Positions 7,940-16,301 are shown, counted from the stretch's first letter. The stretch: DNA of 36,544 bases from Lautropia sp. (GCA_030528325.1 JAUMZD010000039.1:1-36544); one strand, 5' to 3'. Notes: a model not told the origin generated them from the letters alone. Made by a program: numbers and translations.

Positions 7940-8893
7940 GTGTCGTTCGGGGTGGATGAGGCCGTGCAGCAGTTGCGCGCGTTGCGTCAGGCCGGCCTGC
8001 ATTCGCGCAGGCCCGATGGGCACCCGCCGAGTCTGCCCTCCCGTGTGGTACTGGCCCAGGTCGTGGACGGACTGGCCGCGGCGCTCTTCCCGCACTGGCT
8101 CGGCAAGCCCGACCTGTGCGCCGAGAACATCGATCACTATGTCGGCTACACCCTCGATCTGACCCTTTCGGCCCTGCACCAGCAGGTACGGCGCGAACTG
8201 CTGTACCTGTCCGGCGAGCGCCTGCTGTCGGAGACCGATGGTCGCCGGGCCATCGAGATCATCCAGGCCTTCAGCCGGGATCTGGTGACGGTGCGCGAGT
8301 TGCTCGACACGGATGTGGAGGCTGCCTTCCAGGGCGATCCGGCAGCCAACAGCGTCGATGAGGTGCTGGTCAGCTATCCGGGTGTCTGGGCGATGATCCA
8401 TCATCGTTTTGCGCATTTGCTTTATCGCCAGGGTATGAAGCTGACGGCACGACTGATGTCGGAACTGGCACACTCCGCCACTGGCATCGACATTCACCCC
8501 GGCGCCCAGATCGGTTCACATTTCTTCATCGATCACGGCACCGGTGTGGTCATCGGCGAGACCGCCATCATCGGCCGCCGGGTGCGCCTGTACCAGGCCG
8601 TCACGCTCGGGGCCAAGCGCTTCGCCCAGGCCGAGGACGGCTCTCTGGTCAAGGGCGAGCCCCGCCACCCGATCGTGGAAGATGACGTGGTGATCTACGC
8701 CGGCGCCACCGTGCTGGGCCGCGTCACCATCGGCCGGGGCTCGGTCATCGGCGGCAACGTCTGGCTGACGCGCAGCGTGGAGCCGGGCAGCATGGTCTCC
8801 CAGGCGCTTGCCGTCACGGCGCCCGAGGTCGAGGTGGTGAAGATGCAAACGGATGATGTCGATGCCGAACTGTGGAAGGCATTCGGCATCTGA
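7940..8893 (+). CDS. epsC: Serine O-acetyltransferase, EpsC type
   Basis: The enzyme makes O-acetylserine from serine and acetyl-CoA, the carbon acceptor for sulfide in cysteine synthesis. The N-terminal half is the helical domain (VDEAVQQLRALRQAGL, YPGVWAMIHHRFAHLLY). The C-terminal half is a left-handed hexapeptide-repeat beta-helix with the active-site segment IDIHPGAQIG (about residues 183-191) and FIDHGTGVVIGETAIIG (about 197 on). The frame is open back to 7607, but that N-terminus is unlike the family. I chose the GTG at 7940 because AGGAAAGG lies 7 nt before it, giving 317 residues, close to EpsC proteins. In-frame ATGs at 7907 and 7916 are the alternatives. cysA follows after 89 nt, so this gene belongs with the sulfate locus. 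Confidence 0.9.
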   Translation: MSFGVDEAVQQLRALRQAGLHSRRPDGHPPSLPSRVVLAQVVDGLAAALFPHWLGKPDLCAENIDHYVGYTLDLTLSALHQQVRRELLYLSGERLLSETDGRRAIEIIQAFSRDLVTVRELLDTDVEAAFQGDPAANSVDEVLVSYPGVWAMIHHRFAHLLYRQGMKLTARLMSELAHSATGIDIHPGAQIGSHFFIDHGTGVVIGETAIIGRRVRLYQAVTLGAKRFAQAEDGSLVKGEPRHPIVEDDVVIYAGATVLGRVTIGRGSVIGGNVWLTRSVEPGSMVSQALAVTAPEVEVVKMQTDDVDAELWKAFGI

Positions 8894-8940
8894 TCGACTG
8901 AAACACGAGCCAGGGGCTTGGGCGGCCGGTTTGCAGCCCG

Positions 8941-8970
8941 CGACTTTCCTGCCGCCCAAGCGCCTGAAGC
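8941..8970 (+). repeat. Intergenic repeat, partial copy G
   Basis: TTTCCTGCCGCCCAAGCGCC matches the right third of the repeat family. It lies between the serine acetyltransferase stop and the cysA start, ending 12 nt before the cysA ATG, so it would be inside a joint mRNA leader. Confidence 0.5.
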
Positions 8971-8982
8971 CGACGAGCCCAT

Positions 8983-10092
8983 ATGAGCATCCTGATCGAA
9001 CACCTGAACAAGCGCTTCGGGCAGACCGTGGTCTGCGACGACATTTCGCTGGAGATCGGCTCCGGCGAGCTGGTGGCGCTGCTGGGGCCTTCCGGTTCCG
9101 GCAAAACTTCGTTGCTGCGCATCATCGCCGGGCTCGAGCAGCCCGACAGCGGTCAGGTACTCTTTCACGGCAAGGATGCCACGCAGGATGATCCGCGCGA
9201 GCGCCAGGTCGGCTTCGTGTTCCAGCACTACGCGCTGTTCAACCACATGACGATCTTCGAGAACGTGGCCTTCGGCCTGCGGGTCATGCCACGTGCGGTG
9301 CGCCCGTCTGGGGAAGTCATCCGTGAGAAGGTCATGAGTCTGCTGCAGCTGGTGCAGCTCGACTGGCTGGCCGATCGCTATCCGTCCCAGCTCTCCGGTG
9401 GGCAGCGGCAGCGCATTGCGCTCGCGCGGGCGCTGGCCGTCGAGCCGAAGGTGCTGCTGCTCGATGAGCCCTTCGGCGCGTTGGATGCCCAGGTGCGCAA
9501 GTCGCTGCGTCGCTGGCTGCGACGGCTGCATGACGAGATGCACGTCACGAGCGTGTTCGTCACCCATGATCAGGACGAGGCGATGGAGGTCGCCGATCGT
9601 GTCGTCGTGCTGAACCGGGGCAGGGTCGAGCAGAACGGCACCCCGGAAGAGGTCTACGACCGGCCCGCCACCCCCTTCGTGCTGAAGTTCCTTGGCGACG
9701 TGAACCTGTTTCACGGGCATTTCGACCGGCGTGCCGAAACCCCCGGCGACGCAGCCTCCGGGGCGACGCAGCCCGCGCCGGGCGAGGTGGTCTATGTGCG
9801 CCCACATGAAATCGACGTGCTGGCGGCGCCCGAGCCGGGCACCCTGCCGGTGCGTTTCTCGCAGGCACTGACCGTCGGCCCGCGCACCCGGCTGGAATTT
9901 CGCCGTGAGGACGATGACAGTTTCATCGACGTGGAAATGTCCCGGCCCGGCTATCTGGCACTGAAGGCCCGGATGAAACTGGAGCGTGGCACGCTCGCCC
10001 ATCTGCGCGCGCGGCAGGAAACCCGCTTCGAGGCTGGTGCCGACTGGGCTGGCCAGACCGAGCAGCCGGCCGATCCGGCCTCGATGATCTGA
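8983..10092 (+). CDS. cysA: Sulfate/thiosulfate import ATP-binding protein CysA
   Basis: This is the ATPase subunit of the sulfate importer, acting on the cytoplasmic face of CysTW. In the 369-residue protein, Walker A GPSGSGKT lies at residues 35-42, the signature [15 protein letters not shown] at about 136-150, Walker [13 protein letters not shown] just after 156, and the switch histidine in [17 protein letters not shown] at about 192. The C-terminal 120 residues are the TOBE-type regulatory domain, with [11 protein letters not shown] typical of CysA. The ATG at 8983 begins [13 protein letters not shown]. It is not in the sbp-cysTW operon but on the opposite strand, behind the serine acetyltransferase gene and facing cysB. 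A terminator hairpin follows at 10148. Confidence 0.94.
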   Translation: MSILIEHLNKRFGQTVVCDDISLEIGSGELVALLGPSGSGKTSLLRIIAGLEQPDSGQVLFHGKDATQDDPRERQVGFVFQHYALFNHMTIFENVAFGLRVMPRAVRPSGEVIREKVMSLLQLVQLDWLADRYPSQLSGGQRQRIALARALAVEPKVLLLDEPFGALDAQVRKSLRRWLRRLHDEMHVTSVFVTHDQDEAMEVADRVVVLNRGRVEQNGTPEEVYDRPATPFVLKFLGDVNLFHGHFDRRAETPGDAASGATQPAPGEVVYVRPHEIDVLAAPEPGTLPVRFSQALTVGPRTRLEFRREDDDSFIDVEMSRPGYLALKARMKLERGTLAHLRARQETRFEAGADWAGQTEQPADPASMI

Positions 10093-10147
10093 GCGCCGCG
10101 TTCGTGCGCGAGAGCGCGTGTCGGAGCGCGCATGTCGGTGTGTCATG

Positions 10148-10176
10148 AACCGGTTCGTGCCCGAACCGGTTTTTCC
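10148..10176 (+). terminator. Rho-independent terminator after cysA
   Basis: AACCGGTTCG-TGCC-CGAACCGGTT is a perfect 10-bp stem with a 4-nt loop whose final T runs into TTTCC on the plus strand. It begins about 55 nt beyond the cysA stop and separates cysA from the convergent cysB gene. The minus-strand side lacks a T-run. Confidence 0.75.
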
Positions 10177-10201
10177 AGGCGCCGCATCCGTGGCAGGGCG
10201 C

Positions 10202-11146
10202 TCAGATCTGGAAATCGATACCCGGCTCCTGGCTGGCCGCCTGGTCCACCACGGTTCGCGTCAGCGGTGAGGCGAAGGTCTCGATGAAGTCGTAGACGTA
10301 GCTGCGCAGGAAAATGCCGCGACGGAAGGCCAGCCGTGTCGTGTTGACCGGGAAAAGATGGCCGGCATCGAGGGCGCGCAGCCGCGTGTCGCGCTCCTCG
10401 TCGAAGGCGATCGAAGCGATGATGCCCACGCCCAGCCCCAGCTCGACATAGGTTTTCAGCACGTCCGCGTCCATGGCGGTCAGCACGATGTCGGGTTCCA
10501 GCTGTTCCCGCGCAAAAGCCTGGTCGATGTGGGTTCGGCCCGTGAAGCCGGTGCTGTAGGTGACGATCGGAAACCGGGCGAGCCGCGCCAGCGTCAGCCT
10601 TTCATCGGCCAGCAACGGGTGCTCCGGGGGAATCAGCACGCTGTGTGTCCAGCGATAGCAGGACAGCGTCACCAGCCCGTCATAATCGAGCAGACCTTCG
10701 GTGGCGATGCCGATGTCGGCCTCGCCGGCCAGCAGCATTTCGGCCACCTGAGACGGTGAACCCTGGTGCAGATGCAGATGAACGTCCGGATAGCGCAGAC
10801 GGAAATCCCGCACGGCGTCCGGCAGGGCATAGCGCGCCTGCGAGTGGGTGGCGGCAATGGACAGTTTGCCGGCTGACTGTTGCGAGTATTCCTCGCCGGT
10901 GCGCAGCAGGTTTTCCGCGCCGTTGAGGATGCCCTCGATGATCGGCACCGCCAGCCCGCCGGCCTGTGTCAGTGAGGTCAGACGCTTGCCGGAACGGACG
11001 AACAGCTCGAACCCCAGCTCATGCTCCAGCTCCCGGATCTGTCGGCTGACACCGGGCTGCGAGGTGTGCAGCGCACGGGCCACTTCCGTGAGGTTGAAGC
11101 CTCGGCGGACCGCCTCGCGAACGGAACGCAGTTGTTGAAGATTCAT
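10202..11146 (-). CDS. cysB: LysR family regulator of sulfur metabolism (CysB/Cbl type)
   Basis: This LysR-type DNA-binding regulator of cysteine and sulfate-uptake genes has 314 residues from the ATG at 11146 (the frame opens earlier, but MNLQQLRSVREAVRRGFNLT is the standard family start). The N-terminal winged helix-turn-helix covers residues 1-60, with ALHTSQPGVSRQIRELE as recognition region. The effector domain carries the CysB hallmarks TTHSQARYALP, HQGSPSQVAEM, IATEG, VTYSTGFTGRTHIDQAF and LGVGIIASIAFD. In CysB proteins N-acetylserine is the coinducer. It is convergent with cysA and close to sbp-cysTW, whose candidate operator is at 4499. CysB and its paralogue Cbl are hard to separate by eye; betaproteobacteria usually have CysB here. 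Confidence 0.9.
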   Translation of the reverse strand: MNLQQLRSVREAVRRGFNLTEVARALHTSQPGVSRQIRELEHELGFELFVRSGKRLTSLTQAGGLAVPIIEGILNGAENLLRTGEEYSQQSAGKLSIAATHSQARYALPDAVRDFRLRYPDVHLHLHQGSPSQVAEMLLAGEADIGIATEGLLDYDGLVTLSCYRWTHSVLIPPEHPLLADERLTLARLARFPIVTYSTGFTGRTHIDQAFAREQLEPDIVLTAMDADVLKTYVELGLGVGIIASIAFDEERDTRLRALDAGHLFPVNTTRLAFRRGIFLRSYVYDFIETFASPLTRTVVDQAASQEPGIDFQI

Positions 11147-11288
11147 GATGTCGTTCGCCGCCAGCCGCAGGGCCGGCCTGGTTGTCTGAAGCGACGACGA
11201 TGATAGCGGATAAGGGGCGGCTCCACCGCTGCGGGGGGCTGCGGCCAAAGGCGCCAGGTGAATATGGATATGATTTTCCGGCCAGGCG

Positions 11289-11972
11289 TCAGAATCGGAT
11301 GGCGGGCGTCTCCGGGCTGGCTGCCGTGGTGGCGGGACGCGCGGCGCGGGTGGATGGCCTGCTGCCGTGCAGGACGATCTGATTCTGTGGTTGCGCGAGG
11401 ACGACGTCGCCCTGGGTGGCGGGCTCCTCGCTCAGCCGGCTGACGGCCGGGTACTGATAGGAACTGGGCAGACGCCGCTCTTTCGGATAGCCCGCGCCAT
11501 CGAGCGCCCTGTCCCAGGCATTGGCCTCGAAGCCGACCTGGCGACTCTGACCGATGCCCAGCGCCGGAAAACCATTGCTGGTGAAGCCCAGCGAGCGGAA
11601 CTTCTCGAAATCGGCATGGCTCGAGACCAGCCATTCCTGGAAGGGAATGCCACGGTTCTTCAGGTGCTGACGGGCCAGGTTGCAGGGCTGGCAGTCTTCG
11701 GCACTGTACAGCACGACCGGCTGCGCACGGGCAGCCGTACGAAGATCCAGCGGAAAAGCGAGCATCGGATCCTGTTTGGCCGGATTGATCATCTCGCTCA
11801 CCGTGCCGCCACTGCTGCGAAGCGGCACGGCACCTTCGGCAGGCGGGTTGTCGCCGTAAACGACGCCGCCATTGTCATCCAGCCACTTGTACTCGACAGC
11901 CATGACGGACATGGCCGACAGCGTGCAGGCTGTGAGCAGAAGCAGTTTTGCCGGTGTGTCCTTGATGTTCAT
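11289..11972 (-). CDS. Exported DUF4124/glutaredoxin-like protein
   Basis: The 227-residue protein starts with a signal peptide (hydrophobic LLLLTACTLSAMSVMA, cleavage near residue 25). A short DUF4124 segment follows (YKWLDDNGGVVYGDNPP, residues 28-44). Then comes a glutaredoxin-like thioredoxin fold with VVLYSAEDCQPCNLARQHL (C94 and C97) and the expected cis-proline in SNGFPALGIG (P136). The last 55 residues are low-complexity and rich in Ala, Pro, Ser and Thr. The architecture suggests a periplasmic thiol-disulfide or redox-sensing protein; substrate unknown. DUF4124-glutaredoxin fusions occur in betaproteobacteria. It lies alone between cysB and prlC on the same strand. A cysteine in the signal peptide (TAC) is not in a good lipobox, so I do not call a lipoprotein. 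Confidence 0.8.
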   Translation of the reverse strand: MNIKDTPAKLLLLTACTLSAMSVMAVEYKWLDDNGGVVYGDNPPAEGAVPLRSSGGTVSEMINPAKQDPMLAFPLDLRTAARAQPVVLYSAEDCQPCNLARQHLKNRGIPFQEWLVSSHADFEKFRSLGFTSNGFPALGIGQSRQVGFEANAWDRALDGAGYPKERRLPSSYQYPAVSRLSEEPATQGDVVLAQPQNQIVLHGSRPSTRAARPATTAASPETPAIRF

Positions 11973-12045
11973 GTCTATCCTGGTCAGAGATCACGGATCA
12001 GGCCAGCCAGACGGGCGAACGACAGGGCACACACCCGGGGGCCGA

Positions 12046-14214
12046 TCAGGCTGCGGTTTCTACCATCCCATTATGGCGGAGCAGCGCATCCAGCTCGGGG
12101 GCCCGTCCTCTGAACGCCTTGAACGAGTCGATGGCCGGTCGGCTTCCGCCTACGGACAGGATCTCCGCGAGGAACCGTTCTCCCACCGTGTGGTCGCCTG
12201 GATCCGCCTCCTCGAAGGCCGCATAGCAGTCGGCCGACAGCACTTCTGCCCATTTGTAGCTGTAATAGCCCGCTGCATAGCCACCGGCAAAGATGTGGCT
12301 GAAGCTGTTCTGGAAACGGTTGAAGGCTGGTGGTATCAGCACGGCGACCTCGGCACGCACCTGATCCAGCAGCTGCTGGATGCTGTCACGTGAGGCCTTC
12401 GGGTCCGTGGCGCCGGCCTGCACCGTTGCGCTGGCGGCCGCCGTGGCGCTGGTGGCCTGCGCCAGTGACGGGGAGACAGGCGACGGATCACTGGCCTGCT
12501 GGTGCAGCAGCATGTCGAAGAGGGCGAACTCGATCTGACGCAGCGTCTGAAGCCCGGCCTGGAAGTTGCGCGCGGCCAGCATCTTGTCGAACAGGGCGCG
12601 AGGCATCTTCTCGCCGGTCTCGACATGGGCCGTCATCGATTCGACGATGTCCCATTCCCAGGCCCAGTTTTCCATGAACTGGCTGGGCAGCTCGACGGCA
12701 TCCCATTCGACCCCCGAGATGCCCGAGACGCCCACCGTGTCCACACGCGTCAGCATGTGGTGCAGCCCATGACCGAACTCGTGGAACAGCGTCGTCACGT
12801 CATCGTGTGTCAGCAGGGCAGGGCGACCGTTGACGGGAGGCTGGAAGTTGCAGACCAGATAGGCGATGGGGGTCTGCAGGCTGCCATCGGCCTTTTCACG
12901 ATGGCGGCCCCGGCAGTCGTTCATCCACGCACCTGGCTGCTTGGCCTCACGGGCATGAAGATCCAGGTAGAACTGCCCGATCAGCTCGCCGTCCTTCGAC
13001 TCGATGCGATGGAAACGCACGTCCGGATGCCAACCTTCGGCACTGTCTTCGCGGATCGTCACGCCGAACAGGCGCTTGATCAGACCGAAGAGGCCGTCCA
13101 GCACACGGGGCAGCGAGAAATACTGCTTCACCTCGTTGTCCGAGAAGGCATAGCGGGCCTGCTTCAGCGCCTCACTGGCATAGGCCAGATCCCAGGCTTC
13201 GAGCGTCGTCAGACCCAGCTCGTCACGGGCAAAAGCCTTCAGCTCGACCAGATCCTTCCCGGCGAAGGGACGGGCACGCCGGGCCAGATCACGCAGGAAG
13301 CGCTCCACCTCGGCCGGTGATTCGGCCATCTTCGGCACGAGCGAGAGCTGGGCATAGTTGTCGTAGCCCAGCAGCCGGGCCTTTTCCGCACGCAGCGTGA
13401 GGATCTGGTGCATCAGTGCGGTGTTGTCCTGCTGGGTGCCCTCGGCCGCACGGGTGACATAGGCGCGGTACAGCGTTTCGCGCAGCGCACGATCGTGTGC
13501 GTACTGGATGACGGGGAAATAGGACGGGAAATGCAGCGTGAAGCGATAGCCGCTTTTCTGATGGCGCTCGGCATCCGCACGGGCCGCCGCCACGGCGTCG
13601 TCCGGCAGGCCGGCCAGCCGTTCACGCCCTTCGGGCGTGTCCGGAATCAGCAGCTCGAAGGCGTTCGTGGCATCGAGGACGTTCTCGGAGAAGCGCTGGG
13701 TCAGCGCTGCCAGCTCTTCCTGAATGGCTGCGAAGCGCTCGCGTGCCGGCGACTGCAGTTCGGCGCCGCTCAGCGTGAAGTCACGCACATCGTTGTCCAG
13801 GGCCTTGCGTCGTGCAGCATCCAGCGCCTGATGAGCCGGGCCGTTCTTCAGCGCCTTGTATTTGTCGAACAGAGCCCTGTCCTGACCCACCCGTGTCCAG
13901 AACTCCACCACGCGGGGCAGGTTCTGGTTGAAGGTCTCACGCAGCTCGGGCGAATCGGCCACCGAGTTCAGGTGCTGCACCAGACCCCAGGCGTGGTGCA
14001 GCCGTTCGGTACCCCATTGCAGCGGCAGCGCCACGTCCTGCCAGGTGGCCGGCGTGCTGTCGGCCGTGACGCGAACCAGTGCCTCGTTGGCCTCGGCCAG
14101 CAGGGTATCCAGGGCCGGCGTGACATGCTCGGGGCGAACCGCGTTGAAGCGGGGCAGGAAGCCGGGGCCGTCCAGCAGGGGGTTGTCGGTCGGGGAAGCG
14201 GGGAAGGTCGTCAT
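12046..14214 (-). CDS. prlC: Oligopeptidase A (M3 family zinc metallopeptidase)
   Basis: This cytoplasmic zinc endopeptidase degrades short peptides, including cleaved signal peptides. The 722-residue protein carries the M3 zinc motif HEFGHGLHHML (H478 and H482), followed by the GVEWDAVELPSQFMENW segment that supplies the third ligand. The N-terminus NPLLDGPGFLPRFNAVRPEHV and the middle KDLVELKAFARDELGL match OpdA/PrlC. The length is somewhat above the usual 680 residues because a linker rich in Ala, Ser and Thr (about residues 570-606) interrupts the C-terminal helical region before QVRAEVAVL. It follows folD after 98 nt on the same strand, a common arrangement in this group. The motif is intact, so activity is expected. 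Confidence 0.93.
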   Translation of the reverse strand: MTTFPASPTDNPLLDGPGFLPRFNAVRPEHVTPALDTLLAEANEALVRVTADSTPATWQDVALPLQWGTERLHHAWGLVQHLNSVADSPELRETFNQNLPRVVEFWTRVGQDRALFDKYKALKNGPAHQALDAARRKALDNDVRDFTLSGAELQSPARERFAAIQEELAALTQRFSENVLDATNAFELLIPDTPEGRERLAGLPDDAVAAARADAERHQKSGYRFTLHFPSYFPVIQYAHDRALRETLYRAYVTRAAEGTQQDNTALMHQILTLRAEKARLLGYDNYAQLSLVPKMAESPAEVERFLRDLARRARPFAGKDLVELKAFARDELGLTTLEAWDLAYASEALKQARYAFSDNEVKQYFSLPRVLDGLFGLIKRLFGVTIREDSAEGWHPDVRFHRIESKDGELIGQFYLDLHAREAKQPGAWMNDCRGRHREKADGSLQTPIAYLVCNFQPPVNGRPALLTHDDVTTLFHEFGHGLHHMLTRVDTVGVSGISGVEWDAVELPSQFMENWAWEWDIVESMTAHVETGEKMPRALFDKMLAARNFQAGLQTLRQIEFALFDMLLHQQASDPSPVSPSLAQATSATAAASATVQAGATDPKASRDSIQQLLDQVRAEVAVLIPPAFNRFQNSFSHIFAGGYAAGYYSYKWAEVLSADCYAAFEEADPGDHTVGERFLAEILSVGGSRPAIDSFKAFRGRAPELDALLRHNGMVETAA

Positions 14215-14312
14215 CGTGTGGTCTGAACCCTTCAGGGGAAAATCGGTTGAATGGCTGTCAGGTTGTGCCGGCAGTGCCGGATTGCAATGCCTGGCACGGT
14301 ATCACAGGGGGA

Positions 14313-15173
14313 TCAGTCGAGCTTCAGATGGCGACGGGTGGCCGTGATCGTGTTCTGCAACAGCATCGCGATCGTCATCGGGCCCACGCCACCGGGCACC
14401 GGTGTGATCCAGCCCGCCACCTCACGGGCGCCTTCGAAGTCCACGTCACCCGTCAGCTTGCCGTCCGGCAACCGGTTGATGCCCACGTCGATGACGACGG
14501 CACCCGGCTTGACCATGTCGGCCGTGACCATCCTCGGTCGACCGACTGCCACGATGAGGATATCGGCCCGGCGGGCCTGGGCGGCCAGATCCCGGGTCTT
14601 GCTGTTGCAGAGCGTGACGGTGGCACCGGCCGCGAGGAGCAGGTGAAGCTGGGGCTTGCCGACCAGATTGCTGGCACCGATCACGACGGCCTCGGCACCC
14701 CGAAGCGGCACACCGGTGTGTTCGAGCAGCCGCATGACGCCCAGTGGGGTGCAGGGCACCAGCCGGGGCGCGCCAGTCATCAGTGCGCCGGCATTGCTGA
14801 CATGAAAGCCATCCACGTCCTTGTCCGGCGCGATGGCCTCGATGACGCGACGGGTGTCGATATGGGCCGGCAGCGGCAGCTGAACCAGAATGCCATCCAC
14901 GGCCGGATCGGCATTGAGCCTGTCCAGCAGTGCGAGCAGCTGGGCCTCGGTCGTGCTTTCAGGCAGGTGCTCACTGACCGAATGAAAGCCGGCGGCTTCG
15001 CAGGCCCGGATCTTGTTGCGCACATAGACTTGAGAAGCGGCGGAATCACCGACCAGGATGACGGCCAGCCCGGGTCTGCGCCCCGCGGTTTCAAGGATAT
15101 GGGCCGCAGCCTGACGGACTTCTTCCCGAACCCGGGCGGAGATGGCTACGCCATCGATCAATTGTGCACTCAT
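14313..15173 (-). CDS. folD: Bifunctional methylenetetrahydrofolate dehydrogenase/cyclohydrolase FolD
   Basis: FolD interconverts 5,10-methylene-THF, 5,10-methenyl-THF and 10-formyl-THF in one-carbon metabolism, using NADP. The 286 residues match the family length. The catalytic Y50 and K54 are in [17 protein letters not shown]. The substrate loop [14 protein letters not shown] is present, as are the KDVDGFH motif, the nucleotide-binding [17 protein letters not shown] and the C-terminal [15 protein letters not shown]. All expected motifs are intact. The ATG at 15173 is the natural start. prlC follows on the same strand. Upstream is a divergent 350-nt spacer with repeat copy D and the tRNA promoters. 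Confidence 0.95.
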   Translation of the reverse strand: MSAQLIDGVAISARVREEVRQAAAHILETAGRRPGLAVILVGDSAASQVYVRNKIRACEAAGFHSVSEHLPESTTEAQLLALLDRLNADPAVDGILVQLPLPAHIDTRRVIEAIAPDKDVDGFHVSNAGALMTGAPRLVPCTPLGVMRLLEHTGVPLRGAEAVVIGASNLVGKPQLHLLLAAGATVTLCNSKTRDLAAQARRADILIVAVGRPRMVTADMVKPGAVVIDVGINRLPDGKLTGDVDFEGAREVAGWITPVPGGVGPMTIAMLLQNTITATRRHLKLD

Positions 15174-15246
15174 GACTCTAAGACAGATGAAATGAAGGAA
15201 ACCGCTGAAAAATCAATGACCTGAGTGGTTTTTTCAGGGGGCAAGG

Positions 15247-15300
15247 GTGTGCTCGGCGGGGCCGGTTTTCGTCTTTGCGATGCCTACCGCCCAAGCCCCT
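15247..15300 (+). repeat. Intergenic repeat, copy D
   Basis: GCTCGGCGGGGCCGGTTTTCG followed by TTTGCGATGCCTACCGCC and CAAGCCCC gives a close match to copy A. It lies in the spacer between the divergent folD and tRNA-Ala genes. Beside it, at 15205-15237, CTGAAAAA and TTTTTTCAG form another inverted pair. Confidence 0.75.
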
Positions 15301-15346
15301 GGGACAGCACGGGCCAACCGTTTTTTGCGATCAGGCCACAAAAAGA

Positions 15347-15375
15347 TTGGACAAAAGAATAACTTGCAGTATAGA
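15347..15375 (+). promoter_or_regulatory. Sigma-70-like promoter upstream of the tRNA promoters
   Basis: TTGGAC (15347-15352) and TATAGA (15370-15375) are separated by exactly 17 nt. Expected initiation is near 15383, about 140 nt before tRNA-Ala, so it is either a distal tRNA promoter or drives a short untranslated RNA. No reading frame of note follows. Confidence 0.5.
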
Positions 15376-15476
15376 ATCTTGGAATCGGTTGCCGGTTAGA
15401 GAGTTTTTCGGCGGTTTTGGAAGCCCTCTGGCAGGTGTTGTTCAAGTCTTCTTCAGAAAATTTTTCAGAAAAAGAC

Positions 15477-15506
15477 TTGCGCAGCAGAAAAAAATCGGTA
15501 TATAAT
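15477..15506 (+). promoter_or_regulatory. Promoter of tRNA-Ala
   Basis: TTGCGC (15477-15482), 18 nt, then a consensus TATAAT (15501-15506), 19 nt before the mature tRNA start. A/T-rich tracts upstream could act as an UP element. An 8-bp inverted repeat, CAAGTCTT (15443-15450) and AAGACTTG (15472-15479), ends inside the -35 hexamer. Confidence 0.75.
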
Positions 15507-15525
15507 CTGTTTTCTTGATCGCCAC

Positions 15526-15601
<76 letters not shown>

Positions 15602-15613
15602 TTCAAAGGTGAT

Positions 15614-15648
15614 CAAGTTTCTGTTTCAGGTATTGACGCAGAAACTTG
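15614..15648 (+). repeat. Perfect 10-bp inverted repeat after tRNA-Ala
   Basis: CAAGTTTCTG and CAGAAACTTG pair perfectly around a 15-nt loop, starting 13 nt after the tRNA-Ala CCA. No T-run follows, so it could be a 3'-processing or weak termination hairpin. Confidence 0.5.
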
Positions 15649-15731
15649 CTAGCCGAATGAATGGCCCGGCGATGACTGTCTGATGTTTTGGTAGTCGGTA
15701 TCAAGAAAATATTTCGGCAACTATCCTGTAG

Positions 15732-15760
15732 TTGCGCAGAAATAAAAAACAGATTATACT
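15732..15760 (+). promoter_or_regulatory. Promoter of tRNA-Glu
   Basis: TTGCGC (15732-15737), 17 nt, then TATACT (15755-15760); expected start near 15768, leaving a leader of about 45 nt. The -35 hexamer is identical to that of the tRNA-Ala promoter. It is likewise overlapped by the right arm of an inverted repeat, GCAACTA-TCCTG-TAGTTGC (15717-15735). Confidence 0.7.
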
Positions 15761-15813
15761 GCAATGCTTACTGCAGCGCAGAAGGTAAAGTAGTAAGTAG
15801 CTGGTTGTATCAG

Positions 15814-15889
15814 GTCCCGTTCGTCTAGAGGCCTAGGACACCACCCTTTCACGGTGGGTACAGGGGTTCGAATCCCCTACGGGACGCCA
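15814..15889 (+). tRNA. tRNA-Glu (UUC anticodon)
   Basis: This 76-nt gene has the acceptor stem GUCCCGU pairing with ACGGGAC. The D arm UCGUCUAGAGGCCUAGGA is typical of glutamate tRNA. The anticodon stem CCACC/GGUGG has loop CUUUCAC (anticodon UUC, reading GAA and GAG). The T arm is GGGGUUCGAAUCCCC, and GCCA ends the gene with encoded CCA. Confidence 0.97.
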
Positions 15890-16197
15890 TCTCAAGTCAC
15901 TGTTCTGTGGCTTTCTCGGGGCAAAAGCCCGCGCTTCAAAATTCTCCCATACGACAAATTCCTGCCCATGAGCAGAATCGCCATGGGTTTCGTCTTCCGC
16001 TGTTCCTTTCATTTCCTTTCCCGATCGTTGCTGTCGTGCGGAACGTGCTTCAGGGCATGCTCGTGTCTGGATGAGCGTTCACGATGGAGGAACGGCGGCA
16101 CGAGTCTTTACACGTCGTGGCACCGGCACCAGAATGCCTGCCTGCCGATTGACACGGACGACTGACACCGACGACTTGACTGCGAAGTGGACGCACC
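15890..16197. other. Intergenic spacer without recognisable gene
   Basis: This is the stretch between tRNA-Glu and the terminator of the convergent YccA-type gene. Frames run through it, but none has a supported start or protein-like composition, and the longest begins inside the tRNA. I see no promoter or RNA I can support. Confidence 0.5.
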
Positions 16198-16236
16198 AAA
16201 AAAAAAGCGCCAGCCATGCTCGGGAGCAAGGCTGGC
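16198..16236 (-). terminator. Rho-independent terminator of the YccA-type gene
   Basis: Read on the minus strand, GCCAGCC pairs with GGCTGGC (7 bp, with an inner TGCTC/GAGCA extension), followed by GC and nine Ts. It is about 65 nt beyond the stop at 16302, with repeat copy E lying between stop and stem. Confidence 0.85.
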
Positions 16237-16240
16237 TTCG

Positions 16241-16291
16241 GGGGCGGCGGGGCCGATTGTCGCCTTCGCGATTTCTGCCGCCCCAGGTTCC
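16241..16291 (+). repeat. Intergenic repeat, copy E
   Basis: GCGGCGGGGCCGATTGTCGC, then CTTCGCGATTTCTGCCGCCC and CAGGTTCC. It begins 10 nt beyond the stop of the YccA-type gene, and the gene's terminator is beyond it. The repeat is therefore transcribed as part of the 3' untranslated region. Confidence 0.75.
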
Positions 16292-16301
16292 TGACAGGGG
16301 C

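Noticed and set aside
8695-10146. Long minus-strand frame opposite cysA
   Set aside because: It mirrors cysA codon structure and has no recognisable domain; cysA itself is fully conserved.
15854-16165. 103-codon frame starting inside tRNA-Glu
   Set aside because: The start overlaps the tRNA and the composition is not protein-like beyond it.
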